Source: Ampelocalamus luodianensis
Lineage: Eukaryota; Streptophyta; Magnoliopsida; Poales; Poaceae
NCBI GenBank assembly: GCA_036346255.1
Contig: CM070638.1
Span: 40,176,394 to 40,240,393 of the forward strand
Reading direction: 5' to 3'
DNA: 64,000 nt
This document shows, one piece after another, positions 45,493-57,400 of this stretch. The notes under the pieces are model-generated. The model was not told the DNA's origin and searched no databases. It was given only the letters and a program-made list of their open reading frames with translations. Numbering within the stretch: the stretch's first letter is position 1; the number at the start of each line of letters is the position of its first letter. A program made the translations under genes and the position numbers.

Positions 45493-46695
45493 GCAACAAG
45501 GGAAACAATCCTTAGAGGTTGGTGTCAAGGTGGTCTCTACTCCATTGAGTCGGCATCTACAAAACAAGTTTTCAGTGGTGTCAAGGTCTCTCCAAAAAAA
45601 TGGCATTCACGCCTAGGTCATCCTGCGTCTCCCATAGTTAAGCATGTGCTTAGTCAACACAAATTGTCATCTGAGTCAGTTCATAATGATGCAGTTTGTG
45701 ATGTTTGCCAACAAGGCAAGAGTCATCAATTATCATTTCCCCTTTTGAATAAAATAGCTTCCGCACCTTTGGAACTTATATTTTCTGATGTATGGGGTCC
45801 TGCTCATATGTATGTCAGTGGCCATCATTTTTATGTCAGCTTTATTGATTCATACAGTCGATTCACTTGGCTATATTTGTTGAAAAATAAATCTGATGTG
45901 TTCAAAGTTTTTGTGGACTTTCAACGCCATGTTGAACGCCTACTTAAGCGAAAAATCATTCATGTACACACTAACTGGGGCGGCGAATATGAGAAACTTC
46001 ATCCTTTTTTTTCATAATCTTGGTATTTCTCATCGTATTTCATGTCCTCATACCCACTAACAGAATGGCACCACCGAACGCAAACATCGTCACATTGTCG
46101 AAACAGGCCTTACACTTCTTGCGCATGCTTCTGTGCCACTATGTTTTTGGAGTGATGCATTATCCACTGCATGCTTTCTCATAAACAGACTTCCTAGCCG
46201 AGTTATTGCCATGCACACACCACTTGAGTGTCTTCTTCATGAGAAACCTGATTATTCCTTCTTTAAGGTGTTCGGTTGTGCATGCTGGTCGCACCTCCGT
46301 TCATATAATTCTCATAAACTTGATTTTCGGTCAAAGAAGTGTGTGTTTCTTGGCTATAGTTCTCTTCACAAAGGGTATAAGTGTCTTCATGTCCTGTCTA
46401 ATCGAGTGTATATCTCTCGCGACGTTGTTTTTGATGAAAATGTTTTTCCCTTTGCTGATCTTCCGTTGAACTCGACCGATGCATCATCTGATTCACCATC
46501 TGTTATTTCCCCTGACCAACTTGTCGATATTGTGTATTATCCCTTGCTGTTGCCTAACCATGGTGCAGGTTTTCGGTGTGGTGCACGAGTTGAAGCCATC
46601 CCCGATGATGACCCTAAGGAGCCGGACTCACCCGGTGCAAGTCTTGCGTGCCTGGCCGGTGCAACTGGTGCCAGTCCAGTGCACATAGCATAATC
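45493..46695 (+). pseudogene. E6 GAG-pre-integrase and integrase
   Basis: KKWHSRLGHPASPIVKHVLS and CDVCQQGKSHQLSFPLL supply the zinc-binding His and Cys residues (45598-45745). The core has ELIFSDVWGPAHM (first Asp) and FIDSYSRFTWLYLLKNKSDV. The second catalytic Asp position is altered: VHTNWGGEYEKL has Asn in place of the usual Asp. A run of eight T at 46004-46011 marks a frameshift. Then comes a stop at 46057-46059 just before QNGTTERKHRHIVETGLTLL, which holds the catalytic Glu. The end contains VFGCACWSHL and KCVFLGYSSLHKGYKC. This copy cannot encode active integrase. Confidence 0.88.
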
Positions 46696-46888
46696 TCCAG
46701 CTGCGCTATCTCTTCCTAGTGACGATGTCTCAGCCCAGGATGCTAAGTCGGTCTAGGCTCCCTAGCCGCACGATGCGGCTTCTCCACCAGCACCAGACCC
46801 TGCTCCGATCGCAACGCCTGCGTCGTTTCGTCCTCGTACGTGCTTACAGGACGGGATCTGAAAGCCACTCAAGCACACGGACGGGACC

Positions 46889-48080
46889 GTGACATACATG
46901 GCTCATGTCCCGCGCTCCTCTATTGAGTCTTTGCTCGAGCCTCGTACGCACTATGATGTGTTGCGTTCTCCTCACCGAAAATTAGCCATGGAAGCCAAGT
47001 ACGCTGCCCTTCTCCAGAACAAGACATGGCGCCTTGTCGAGCCTCGTCCAAGAATCAATCTCATTGATTCAAAGTGGATGTTCAAGATTAAACGCAAGGC
47101 CGACAACACGATTGAGCGTTATAAAGCCAGACTTGTTGCCAAGGGATTCAAGTAACGCTATGGGTATGACTATGAGGACACCTTTAGTCCTGTGGTCAAG
47201 CCCACAACGATTCGCCTTCTCCTCTCCATGGTTGTGTCTGCTGGCTGGCATTTGAAGGAACTCGATATTCATAATGCATTCCTCTATGGGACTCTTGAAG
47301 AAGAGGTCTTCATGCGTCAACCTCTTGGTTTCAAAGATTCTCACTGCCCATCGCATATCTGTCGTCTTGACAAAGCACTCTATGGACTCAAGCAGGCACC
47401 TCGTTCATGGCATGCCCGCCTCAGTGCTAGTCTCTGCGGTCTCGGTTTTGTGGCATCCAAAACAAACACATTCATGTTCATCCACCGATATGGCACATCC
47501 ATTGTTTTTCTTTTGGTATACGTCGATGACATTATTGTGGTCAACTCCTCTCTCCAGGCCGCTGATGATCTTGTTGTTGCTCTGCGGGCGGAATTTGCCG
47601 TCAAGGACCTAGGGGACCTGCACTTCTTCCTTGGGATTGAGGTACGACACCAACCGCATTGTCTTACTCTCACTCAACGAAAATATGTTGCTGATCTCTT
47701 GGCTCGCGCCGGCATGACCTTGTGCAAATCAGTGCACACCCCTATGGCCTCGACAGACAAGCTTTCATCCCAAGATGGTGTTCCTCTTCCTCCCGAGGAT
47801 GCAACGCAATACCAGAGTATTGTCGGTGGGCTACAGTATCTCACTATTACTCGTCTATATATCTATTTTTCAGTCAATCGAGTATGTCAGTTCCTCTATG
47901 CGCCCACCAGTTCTAATTGGGCGGCTGTCAAAAGGATTCTGCGTTATATCCATTTCACGGCCGGCCTTGGTTTGCAGCTCCACTCCTCGTCGTCCTGTCT
48001 GCTCTCCGCCTTTTCTAACGCGGACTAGGCTGGGAACGTTGATGACATGCGCTCAACCGGGGGCCATGCTATCGTTTTTG
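46889..48080 (+). pseudogene. E6 reverse transcriptase
   Basis: It begins with SKWMFKIKRKADNTIERYKA and RLVAKGFK, followed by a stop at 47153-47155, then YGYDYEDTFSPVVK. Further motifs are ELDIHNAFLYGTLEEEVFM (first catalytic Asp), ALYGLKQAPRSWHARLSASL and LLVYVDDIIVV, the Y-V-D-D box at about 47518-47529. LGDLHFFLGIEV and RKYVADLLARAGM follow. The frame is open from 47156 to a TAG at 48026-48028. This is the best preserved E6 domain. Confidence 0.9.
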
Positions 48081-48470
48081 GTGGTAATTTGATCACCTGG
48101 AGTTCGCGCAAGCAAGCCACCGTATCAAGGTCTAGCACAGAGTCTGAGTACAAATCTATTGCAAATGCCACTGTGAACTGATATGGGTTCAATCTCTCCT
48201 TCAAGAACTAGGTGTTGCTCAGGATCGACCACTAGTTCTTTGGTGTGACAATTTAGGGGCAACATATTTGTTTGCTAATCCAGTTTTTTATACCCGCACT
48301 AAACACATCGAGGTGGACTTTCATTTTGTTCGTGAGAGTGTTGCTCAAAAACTGCTACACATCAAGCTCATCTTATCTAAGGATCAAGTGGCGGACATCT
48401 TCACTAAGCCACTGTCCACACAATTGTTTTTCTTCTTCAGGCGCAATCTCAACCTTGCTTCCAACGACTG
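48081..48470 (+). pseudogene. E6 RNase H
   Basis: Pieces in more than one frame give SSRKQATVSRSSTESEYKSI (catalytic Glu region), LIWVQSLLQELGVAQDRPLV, a stretch with CDNLGATYLFANPVF (Asp), and TKHIEVDFHFVRESVAQKLL. The end is KDQVADIFTKPLSTQLFFFF and a stop at about 48469-48471. A frame change lies near 48175-48182. Confidence 0.85.
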
Positions 48471-48484
48471 AGATTGAGGGAGGC

Positions 48485-48740
48485 TGATAAAATATATGCA
48501 TGTGTATGTGTGGGTTGATAGATACAGTCAAGTCTATTTGAACAGTTTGCATTGTAATCAGATATGTATCGGAAGCAATCACTAAAATCACAGAAGCAAT
48601 CACTAGAATCACCGATGATTAGTGTTGCCATTTATGGCTCTTATAATTACCGTAGTGTAAAGATATAACAGCAGTCCAAAGGCCACGTTCGTTAGTGTGC
48701 CGAGCGCCACCAAAATCCAATCTACCTCCTCATTTTTTCA
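48485..48740 (+). repeat. E6 3' LTR
   Basis: It starts TGATAAAATATATGCATG directly after the purine-rich GAGATTGAGGGAGGC and ends CATTTTTTCA, followed by CCGCC. It pairs with 44294-44560. Confidence 0.92.
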
Positions 48741-48745
48741 CCGCC

Positions 48746-48957
48746 ACCTCATCTCCCCCTTGCTTTCCCTCCTCCGGTCGTCCCTTCCTCGCCAGCTCCT
48801 TCCTTCGGCGATCTACCGTGTCTTGGAGTTCGTCCCCCTCGGAGCCGTCGAAAGGTGAACGAACTCTTGCCAACTTCCTGTGCATTCGGAAGTTCTTGAG
48901 CTTAATCTAATGCTTCGTTGGTTGATGATTAGCTTAAATTCGGGATAAATAAGGACC
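48746..48957 (+). promoter_or_regulatory. PUR2 pseudogene 5' leader
   Basis: The stretch is a pyrimidine-rich leader (CTCCCCCTTGC, CCTCCTCC) leading to ACCATGG at 48955-48961, a good plant start context. It is joined by the E6 insertion site to the CT-rich segment before 44293. A leader intron starting at GAAAG/GTGAAC near 48855 is possible but unproven. Confidence 0.5.
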
Positions 48958-49176
48958 ATGGCGTGTGCTGCTTACAGTGTCAGGGGCCCTCTCAAGCTTG
49001 CCGCAAGGCATGACGCATACGCGCTGGCAAATAATCACCTGTGCGGTGCCGTGGCTGGAATTCTTCGGTGTCTTATCATATTTCTGAGGCGTGGGGTGGA
49101 AATTGCTCTGCTCGGGCTTCGGAAAGATGGCGCTCAAACCCGAAAGCTTTGTCGACAGATGGCAGCATTGTTGCCG
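48958..49176 (+). pseudogene. PUR2: PUR2 pseudogene exon 1 (transit peptide region)
   Basis: ATG at 48958 opens MACAAYSVRGPLKLAARHDA with the run YALANNHLCGAVAGILRC, an Ala/Arg-rich plastid-targeting N-terminus. After the Cys codon the frame must change to read SYHISEAWGGNCSARASERW and then RSNPKALSTDGSIVA. The shift lies within about 49073-49082. The exon ends GCC G/GTAAAT, a good donor at 49177. Read without correction it gives an 80-residue nonsense-tailed peptide, which is not a separate gene. Confidence 0.85.
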
Positions 49177-49274
49177 GTAAATTACTCTCGGATTAGTTGA
49201 GTTTCATTTCTTTGTGAAAATGTTAGAGAATGATGGTTTATGTGAAAACCTCCAATCTTATTGCGCTCTCGGAT

Positions 49275-52079
49275 TGTAGCGCCCCCTTTCCCCCCCTTCT
49301 TCGGGTCAACCCGCCGGACCCCCCCTCCCTCTTCCCTCCCGTCAACCCCCCCTGCCCGGACCCCCCTCCTCGCATCGTCCCGTCGCGGCCGTCCTCGCCG
49401 CTGCGTGCACGCCACCGCCTGGCGCCCTCCCGCACGCCTCCCCGCCGCCATCATCACCTCCGTGCGCACGCGTGCGCCAGAGCCGCGCCACTCGCCGGAC
49501 CCCTTCTCCCGCTCCTCCTCCGCCGCTTTAAAGCCCCGCCCGGCACCTCCGTCCCCCATTTCCCTTCCTCCCAAGGAAGAACCGAGGAAGAAGAGGAACA
49601 AGAAGAAGAGAAGAAGAAGGGCTTACCTCGTCGCCGCCGCCGTCGTCGTCGTCGCCCCGGTCGCCGCCGCCGCGCTGAGCCTCCCGTTCCCCTCCGTTGA
49701 CGTCTTCGCCGCCGCGCCCGAGCCCCCTTCTCCCCCTTCGCGCGCCGCCTCCCCGAGCCTTCCCTCTCCTCCGGCCGCCATCGCGCCCGCCGTGCCTCCA
49801 TTTCCCTCTCTCCGCGCGCGCCGCCTCCCCCGCGCGCGCGCCGCGCCCGCTTCCCCCCTCGGCCGCCCTCCCCCTTTTCTTCCGCTGCGGTGCGCGCGCC
49901 GTGCCCGTGGGCGCGCCCAGCAGCGTGCGCTCGGCTGAGGCCGTGGGCCGGGCCGATTTCCTCTTGCGGGCAAATTTCCTTTTTCTTTTTATTCGATTTT
50001 CTTTTCCTTTTTCTTTTTTAATTCAAAAGTGAGGATTTAAAAATTAGTATCTCCCCCATTTTAGCTCCAAAAATTGTAAAGTAAATTTCTAAAAATTTGT
50101 TAATTCAAGATCTTGCTAATGGCATAGGTCTTGTTCAAGTTGGAGTTTATTTGTTGTTCATTTGTATTTAATTGCTCTTTTTGCTTGTCCGTGTCTTTTT
50201 CCGGTACGTTCGCCCGACTAGGATTTGAAGACGCCGGAGATCCCCAAGTTGATCAAGCCCAAGGTTATCAAGATCCTCTAGCCTATATCCTAGGCGAGTC
50301 AATACTTTGATCATATTGAGCCTACATTTTATGCAAATTATATTCTTTTAAAATAGCAAATTGCATGCTTTAATTCTTTAAACAAATGTATGTTAAAGTT
50401 TAAGATAGTTAAATACCCATTTGATGAATAATCAATTATTATGCCATCCTTGACAACTTGAATCCCTTAACCATTGTCACCCTAGTAACTATATGGTAAT
50501 ACTAGTTATAGGTCGTACTTAAGCGACATGCTAGTCTTGCTTAAGTACCGGGACATTACAATGTCCCAATCATCATCTCTTCAAACATGAAAATGGTTTG
50601 GGCAGTCATTGGTGGTCCATGACTGAGACAAATGTGGTAATTTGGTTTTACTCCTCCAAAACCCTAAATTGCTATTACCACATGCAGGCGGTGGTGTGAT
50701 GGATGAGTACAGCGAAGGTGCTAATGTAGCCCAAGGACTGTTGTGTTGTGGTTGGTATGTGGAATGAACCGCTTGGACAACCCTAAGGACTTAATCTTGT
50801 CATGACCTCCTATGTAAAATAAGTACAACCACAAGTCTGTAAAGTACAAACCTGGCTAAATAATTTGTATCCCTTAGTACGAGTTGCGCCAGGTAGATGT
50901 CCTGCGACGCCGTAAGCCTCTGTGGCGAAGGGTGTCGGGGCGCACGACGTAAGTCGTTAAGAGGGCTCAAGAGGGGGTCTAGGTAAGGGTTAACGGATCT
51001 AAACGGACGTAACCCTTCGAAGACGAAACCTTAGCGGGTGTAACTAATACTGCTGGATGCATTGTAAAGGCCTTGTGATGATCTCCCCTAATTCACATGT
51101 CTAAGGAAACGTGTGTAGATATCCGGATGATTATCTCTTGTGGGTAAAGTGTACAACCTCTGCAGAGTGTAATAAACTATTCGAATAGCCGTGCCTACGG
51201 TCAAAGGCGGACATGGGAACTTAACTTGAGTTACTTCTATTTCAAAAACCTTTGTGGGTGGTATGAAAATGTGGAGGGCAAACCTAGCCCTGGTTTGGAT
51301 TTTGCCTGAGTTTTCAGACTCAGTGATGTTAATATGCGGGGTTAGCCCCAATTCAAAATAAGCATCAGGTAGAGTTCCGATGGAGGGAACCTCTGCTGAT
51401 ATCAACTATTGCACAACTACTCTCTTTAATAAAATACAATTTGTTAAAACGCAAAGTGCTAGGAATTTGTAATTATGATATTTGAAAACCTTGCTTTAGC
51501 AAATAAAAGAACCCGAGCCATCCTTGTTAAGCCTTGCATCTATATTATTGCATTGCGTATTGGCTCGCGAGCACGGAAGTTGTGCTCATCCTCGCTCTCT
51601 CTCCCCCTAAAATCCTCAGAAGCAGAAAATCTTGGAAATTACGACTACTACGAGGATCCAGAAGTTGGAGGTCCAGGAGATGATGAAGCGTAGTGTAGTC
51701 TTTAGTTGTTCTAGTCTCGCCCCGGTCCAGTTGACTCTGTCGGTACTTGCGTGCATCCAATATTATCCAAGCCTTGGTTAATATCGGACGCACACGGGTT
51801 TCCCCAGTCGCTTGCCTGTGGAGAGATGTGCTCTCACCCCTTTTGCTTCCGTTGTTGCTTCCGCTTTTGTAATGTAATCAATTTGGCCTGTCTGGCCCGT
51901 ATTGTAAAACTCGACCCGACGAGGTCTATGTAAACTTTGTTGTGCTAAATTAATGAATGGTATGGTTCTACGCCATGTATGAAAGGATTCAGCAATGTAT
52001 CTGTGAGTGCTATCTACTGATCCAGGAAATAGCACAGTGTTTTCACAGATGATTCAGATTAGAAAATCTGGGTCCGACA
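49275..52079 (+). repeat. E7 5' LTR
   Basis: It starts TGTAGCGCCCCC and ends GGGTCCGACA. The first 700 bp are extremely GC-rich with CGCC, CCTCC and AAGAAG runs. The rest is AT-rich and carries CTCTGCAGAG (51158-51167) and CTATTCGAATAG (51177-51188). Proline/arginine-rich frames of up to 225 codons on both strands here come from composition and have no family similarity. Confidence 0.9.
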
Positions 52080-52083
52080 GAGC

Positions 52084-52095
52084 TGGTATCAGAGC
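52084..52095 (+). other. E7 primer-binding site (tRNA-iMet type)
   Basis: TGGTATCAGAGC lies four bases after the LTR, with the same spacing as in E4. Confidence 0.9.
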
Positions 52096-52099
52096 ATAC

Positions 52100-53254
52100 G
52101 ACTGTAGGAGCCTTAGCTAGACTGGTCGAGCCTAAGGACTTGAGTTTTATTTTCAAAAACTAAGAAAAACCTTGGCAAATTATAGCGTATTATTGCTCTT
52201 ACTCATCCCTCCTAGTTCTTTACTTACCTCCTTTTGTGAGCCTACTCCGTCGCTGGCTCTTTCTTTTGTTTTAAAAATTTTAGATTATCGTATCGTCGTC
52301 CGATGGCCCGTGGGATTTCTTTTCCCACGGAGAGAACTACGACAAGTTTGTCGATATCCCCGTCAAACTCAAACAGTACCTTGGTTCGTCACCGGCCCAT
52401 CTTCAGAGGCTGGAAGACCTAAGTTCCGGATCGAGAGTCTCGTTCCTTGGAGGTTGAGTTCATCGCTCCTACCTTCCGTATCGAGCATTCCAGGAGCCGC
52501 TGTTTGGTTTTCGTTCAGAACATAGCGCGCCCCGCCTCGACTCCCTTGTGCCGGGTGCACAAGGATCTCTTGTTGAGGTCGCCCTCCTATTCCTTCTCGT
52601 CTCTCCAGAAGCAAGAACGCTACCCGAAGATCTTCGACCCCAGGTGAAGAACACTGTCGTTGCAGTAGCCGTCGTGATGCACGCCCTAGCTAAGCCTGCA
52701 CCAGCGGCCATCCTCAGTGACCCGGCACCGACCAGACGTCTTGGACCTCGCAACAGGATCGCTGCACGCAAGAGCATGCGACATCCCAGTCCACCGCCTG
52801 CCATCAACGTTGAAGACTCCAGTTGAGGACGCAGCCTTTCTCGTTCTCGCTTTTGTTCACGGTTGCCCGAATTCAGACGCAACCGTTCCCGTCCTCGCTC
52901 CCCGGACAACTGCCCTGCTTGGGGTGGTCAACACCCGTTAGAAGCGATTAGGCGAGGTTAGCTAGCGATGCTTGCTAGGCGACCTTTTAGTCCGCAAGCA
53001 TCTTTTCTTTCTTCTACCCGATCGATGAGCGTTGTGTTTGTACCTTGTGTCATGGCTTAGCCTAGCCTATACGCTATGCTTCAGGAGTCATGTAACACCT
53101 AACCCCTCTAATATAATGCAGTCGTTCTAGGCTTTGCATTGTGTTTGATTCTTTTTCTTCGTTGGTTTGAAGTTCTTCTGTTGTGCTCTAGAGGGCCAGA
53201 GAACCCTCATATAAACCCCTACCCTCCTCGTTCTAAGCTGCAGTGTGTCTTCAG
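52100..53254 (+). other. E7 untranslated leader
   Basis: About 1.15 kb lies between the primer site and gag. It has several short overlapping frames but no recognised protein. It is expected to hold packaging signals, none of which can be identified from sequence alone. Confidence 0.5.
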
Positions 53255-54493
53255 ATGCCGCCAAGAAGAGCCACCGCCCCAGTCCGTGGTGCCTTTGCAG
53301 CTGGCCGAGGAAGAGGCCGTGGCACTGGCCGTGGTCGTGGCCGTGGACAAGATCTACCTCCTCCGCCACCAGCAACCCCGACAATGGCACAAGTGATGTT
53401 CCAGCAGACGCAAATTCTTCAAGCTTTGCTCGCCAATCAGCAGAATGGACCAGCCGGTCGCAATTCCAAGCTTGCAGACTTTCTCAGGACAAGACCCCTC
53501 ACCTTCGCCGCAGCCGATGAACCCCTTGAAGCTGAAGACTGGCTCAGAGATACTGAGAGAAAGCTTCGTCTCGCCCGCTGCTCAGAAGAAGACAAACTGG
53601 ATTTTGCCACCCATCAGCTGAAAGGAGCAGCAACTGCTTGGTGGGAGAACTACCTCGCTGCCCGAGGTGGTGACAGTTCAAAAGAAGAAGAGGCAGAAGT
53701 AGCAGAAGCCGCATCATCTACAAATAGAGCCCCACAAGAGCCCGCTGTCGCCATAGAAGAAGTTGATGAAATCTGACGGAAGAAATTGAACCGCATGGCG
53801 CCAATTCCTTGGCGGAATTCAAAGTCGCTTCGAACCAACCGTGCCACCTGGTACCATGAGATTGAAGAAGAACGAGTTCGAGCTCTTAGCGGTCGGATGA
53901 CGATTAATGAATATCTAACCAAGTTTAACCAACTTGCCCGCCGCCCCAATGGCGTAGGCGATGAAGAAGAAAAGATCGACCGCTTTGTGGAAGGAATGCG
54001 TGAAGACATGAGAGGACAGCTCATCCTCCACGATTACTCCAGCTTCCACCAATTGGTTAATAAAGCCCTCATCTGTGAAAATGAGAACAGAACTACGGAG
54101 GTTAGCCCCAAAAGGAAGATGTTATTTCAGAGGCCACAAGGTGGCCTTCCACAGAAGTCAGCTTTTCAAGGTAGCTCGTCTTTTCAACCACCAGTAGCCT
54201 TGTCTCAGGGAACTCCAGTCGCAACCCTGTGTCCCAGCGAGAATGTTTCCCGTGCTCCCCTCCCCGTCGGACAACCTGCAGTACGTAACCCGGTAGCACA
54301 CCTTCGTTGCTTCAGCTGTGGACAAAAAGGACACTTTGCCAACAGGTGTCCTCAACGCCAAAACACGTCTACAAAGTTCAACTCAGGAGCCACGCAAACT
54401 CAAGGACAGACTTCAGCTGCAAGCAAAAGTTATCAAATCACGCAGGCATCCAGAGCCGCTTCCACTCCAAGCCAAAGCCGAAGCCAAGGACAT
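53255..54493 (+). pseudogene. E7 gag, one in-frame stop
   Basis: ATG 53255 opens a basic, Gly/Arg-rich N-terminus (FAAGRGRGRGTGRGRGRG). The retrotransposon gag domain follows: PLEAEDWLRDTERKLRLARC, then DFATHQLKGAATAWWENYL. A TGA at 53774-53776 interrupts the frame, which stays the same afterwards. Then come MTINEYLTKFNQLARR and the CCHC knuckle CFSCGQKGHFANRC, with all four zinc ligands intact (about 54308-54349). The frame runs to 54493, where E8 sits, and resumes at 57680 with VNHVIATEAQAASGVMRGTF, ending at 57748. Apart from the one stop the gag is remarkably intact. Confidence 0.88.
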
Positions 54494-57400
54494 TGTAACA
54501 GCCCAAATTTTGAAGAATTAAAATTTGTTCATTTTGTGGATTTTCTGGAATTTTCAGAAGCTTTTTCTTGATTAAATTGAAGCTAATCAATTTTATCTGC
54601 AAAATCTATTATCAGAAAATAGCTGGAATTATTTTATTTAAGTCCTAAATGCTCCAGAGAATTTCTGTGAATTTTCTCAGAATTTTTGGACTTAATTTGC
54701 TATATTCTAAAGCCTAAATGAATTATCAGCATTTAATTAAATCAGAAACTAAAAGAAAAATCCCCAAACAGCCTTTGAGCCGAAACTCAGCTCGGCCCGT
54801 TTTCCCTCCGCACCCGCACGGCCTAGCTGGCCCAGCTTTTCGCGCGCGCCCTTGCCCTCCGTCCGCCGTTGGATGGCGATCGAACGGCCGCCGTCGCCCG
54901 CTCCCTTTCCTTTCACCCCTGCCGCCGACAGGTGGGCCCGCCTCCCCCGTCTTCTTCCTCTTTCCTTTTCTTCCCCGCGCCCTTTCCTTCTTCTCGTCGT
55001 GCCGACCGCCATGAACACGACTCGGGAAGCTTCTCGATCCGGCAAATCAACGCTCCGATCGCTAACTTCTCGCGCGCAATCAAATCGCCTGCTGATACCA
55101 CACCCAATCATACCTTTTACCTTCCTTCTCCTCCCCGATTTCATGATATCTGCCGGAGACGCCGCGAGATCTTCGTGCGCATCACGGCAACCCCGCGCCG
55201 CCTCGGCCTATTTAAAGGCGCCCCGGCTCCGCCTCCTCTCACTAACCTCAACGCCCCTCACCTCCCCACCTCCGTCCCTCTCTACACCCCATATTTCAAG
55301 GTTTCCTTCCGTCGCTTCAAGCTCGGGGAATCGTCGTTTCCGGCGCCGGCAAGGCCTCTCCAGTGACATCGACCACCCCGTCAGCATCAGCACTTCACCG
55401 CCAACCCGGTGCGCTCACCATCCCACGTCAAGGACCTCCGGACCTCCTTCTTCGTCGACGACCCCCGCGCCGCCGCCTCTTAACCCCATCGCCGACGACC
55501 CCTCCGCCGCGCTTTTGTGCATCTACGGTGAGCATCAGTATCCACGCGTTCCCCTCTCTCTGTTGACACCACACACACTCGCCGGAGCACCGTCAGTCGC
55601 CGGCAAGCATGCACCCGAGCCGCCGCCGGCCACATGCCTCCGTGGCCAGCCTCGTGGCTGCCACCTCGCCCCACGTCAACACCACGACATCGCTTTCGGC
55701 TGCGTGGCTGCCACGTCAATTCGCACCGCCAGCTCACACACCCGCACGCACTGTGTGGTGGACCGAGCCCACCGTGGGCGTTGACCACGCTGTGGACCTA
55801 GTCCATTGACTAGGGGCCCACCTGTCAGCGAAATAGAACTTTTTCCTTTGAAAAATAATTCGGCTGGAATTGTTTTTCCATTGCTGATGTCAGCATTGCG
55901 CAATAAATAGAATTTCCTTTAGAAAAATAATTCAGAGAATTCAATTAAATTCCATATTTTGTATTAAACTTCTAAAATTCATATCTTTTGCGTCTGAACT
56001 CCAAATTGGGTGGTTCAAGTTGCAAAATTTTTCTAAAATCATAATCTAGCTAACTAAAGCAAAATATTTCAATTTGGAGTTAGTTTGAGCTGAGTTTTTG
56101 AATTTATTTGAATTTGGAGTTAATTTGTCGTAATTTCACGTATAGACCTCGACGACTCCGGAGAGTTAGACCCTTCCGACGATTTAGAATTTCAAGACTT
56201 CAACGAAGGCAAGTTACACTATTGATCATATTGTTCCCAGTATTTTAAATTATTTAATTCCTGTTTTAAATTACTATTGCATGCATATGTTTATATAATT
56301 GTTTAAATGTCCTGTTTATATATAGTTATTCCAATCTCCATTGTATGACCAATTTGATTATTGAATATGAATACCATGACACCCTTAGGCAAAGTTCTAC
56401 TAAAATTTGTCATATGCTTAGCCATGCTTAGATCACATTTATTTGGGGAGGTTTAGCCAAATCCTTTACAAGTTGATTTTAAATTTGCTTCGGTGGTATT
56501 GTTTTACTACGAAAGGTTTATTAAGAGTTTTTCACTCTAAATAAAATAAAATGGGTTTGGACTTGGCGAGATGGATGTATGGTGGGTGCGAGTTCATGCA
56601 CGGCCTAATCTGTTAGGATTACGCCCATGGGTTTATTTAAATGGAAAGTCACCCAAGTCAATTAAGGACCGGTCTTTGGCGTATTTTGCTACGCCTTACC
56701 GTACCACCACATGTCCGAATGGGACAGATTTGACTAAATAATTTGTGGTGTCTTAGTGTTATTTGTGCTATGTTGTATGTGTGGGTGTTGGTTAGACATT
56801 AGTCCCACCACCGCAAAGGGGCTTCCGGAGGATGGTTAGTCAATGGTAGCGAAACCTTAGCGGGCATAAATACATTAAGACACTGCTTTAACGGCCTCAT
56901 GATAATTGCTTAGTCACACGCCTTGGAAGCGTGCTTTGGCCGACATTAAAAGCATATTATCTCGTGTGGGTAAAGCTGTACAAACTCTGCAGAGTAGAAA
57001 CTATTCGAATAGCCGCGTCCGCGGTCATGGACATGCTAGCAAAGCCACTCTAAGTTAGACTTGTTTTTGGTTTATAAAATGATTTCCACACATGATTTTA
57101 GGATGGTTAATCCTATGGTAAAATGGGGCGGTTAGCCAAGTGTTAGGAGGGTATCCTTCACTATTCATTTAACGGAGGTTATCCACTATTCATTATCATC
57201 TTAATCACTGATTTCAGCTATATTATTAAAACTGGCCTTAGAAAATTACTAATAGTATTTAATCTGAAAATGCTATTTATGCAAAACAACCCTGCCATTA
57301 TCCTTTGTTTACCCTATGCATGCATTAACTTTCAATATTGGGTGTAACTTGCAAGCACGGAAGTTGTGCTTACTCTTGCTGAATAATCTTTATTCAGGGG

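Larger units (their letters stand above)
44294..48740 (+). mobile_element. E6: complete Ty1/copia element in the PUR2 leader
   Basis: The 4447-bp element has 267- and 256-bp LTRs, a perfect 5-bp target duplication CCGCC (44289-44293 and 48741-48745), a primer site abutting the LTR (44561), gag, protease, integrase, reverse transcriptase, RNase H and a polypurine tract (48470-48484). The integrase-before-reverse-transcriptase order defines copia. Several nonsense codons and at least two frameshifts make it defective. It separates the presumed PUR2 promoter from its coding exons. Confidence 0.93.

Noticed and set aside
48958..49200. An 80-residue small protein gene
   Set aside because: It is exon 1 of the PUR2 pseudogene read past a frameshift and into intron 1. 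The other frame continues the GAR synthetase sequence up to a proper donor.
49230..50032. Long proline/arginine-rich frames on both strands (up to 225 codons)
   Set aside because: They lie in the GC-rich part of the E7 5' LTR, overlap in several frames and have no family similarity. The equivalent frames at 57595-58446 in the other LTR are just as unsupported.
18996..52095. TGGTATCAGAGC words at 18996, 44561 and 52084 as possible tRNA gene pieces
   Set aside because: They sit at fixed distances after LTR ends and are primer-binding sites. No cloverleaf sequence surrounds them.
54852..55784. A 310-codon plus-strand frame
   Set aside because: It lies wholly in the GC-rich middle of the solo LTR E8, with overlapping antisense frames and no recognisable domain.
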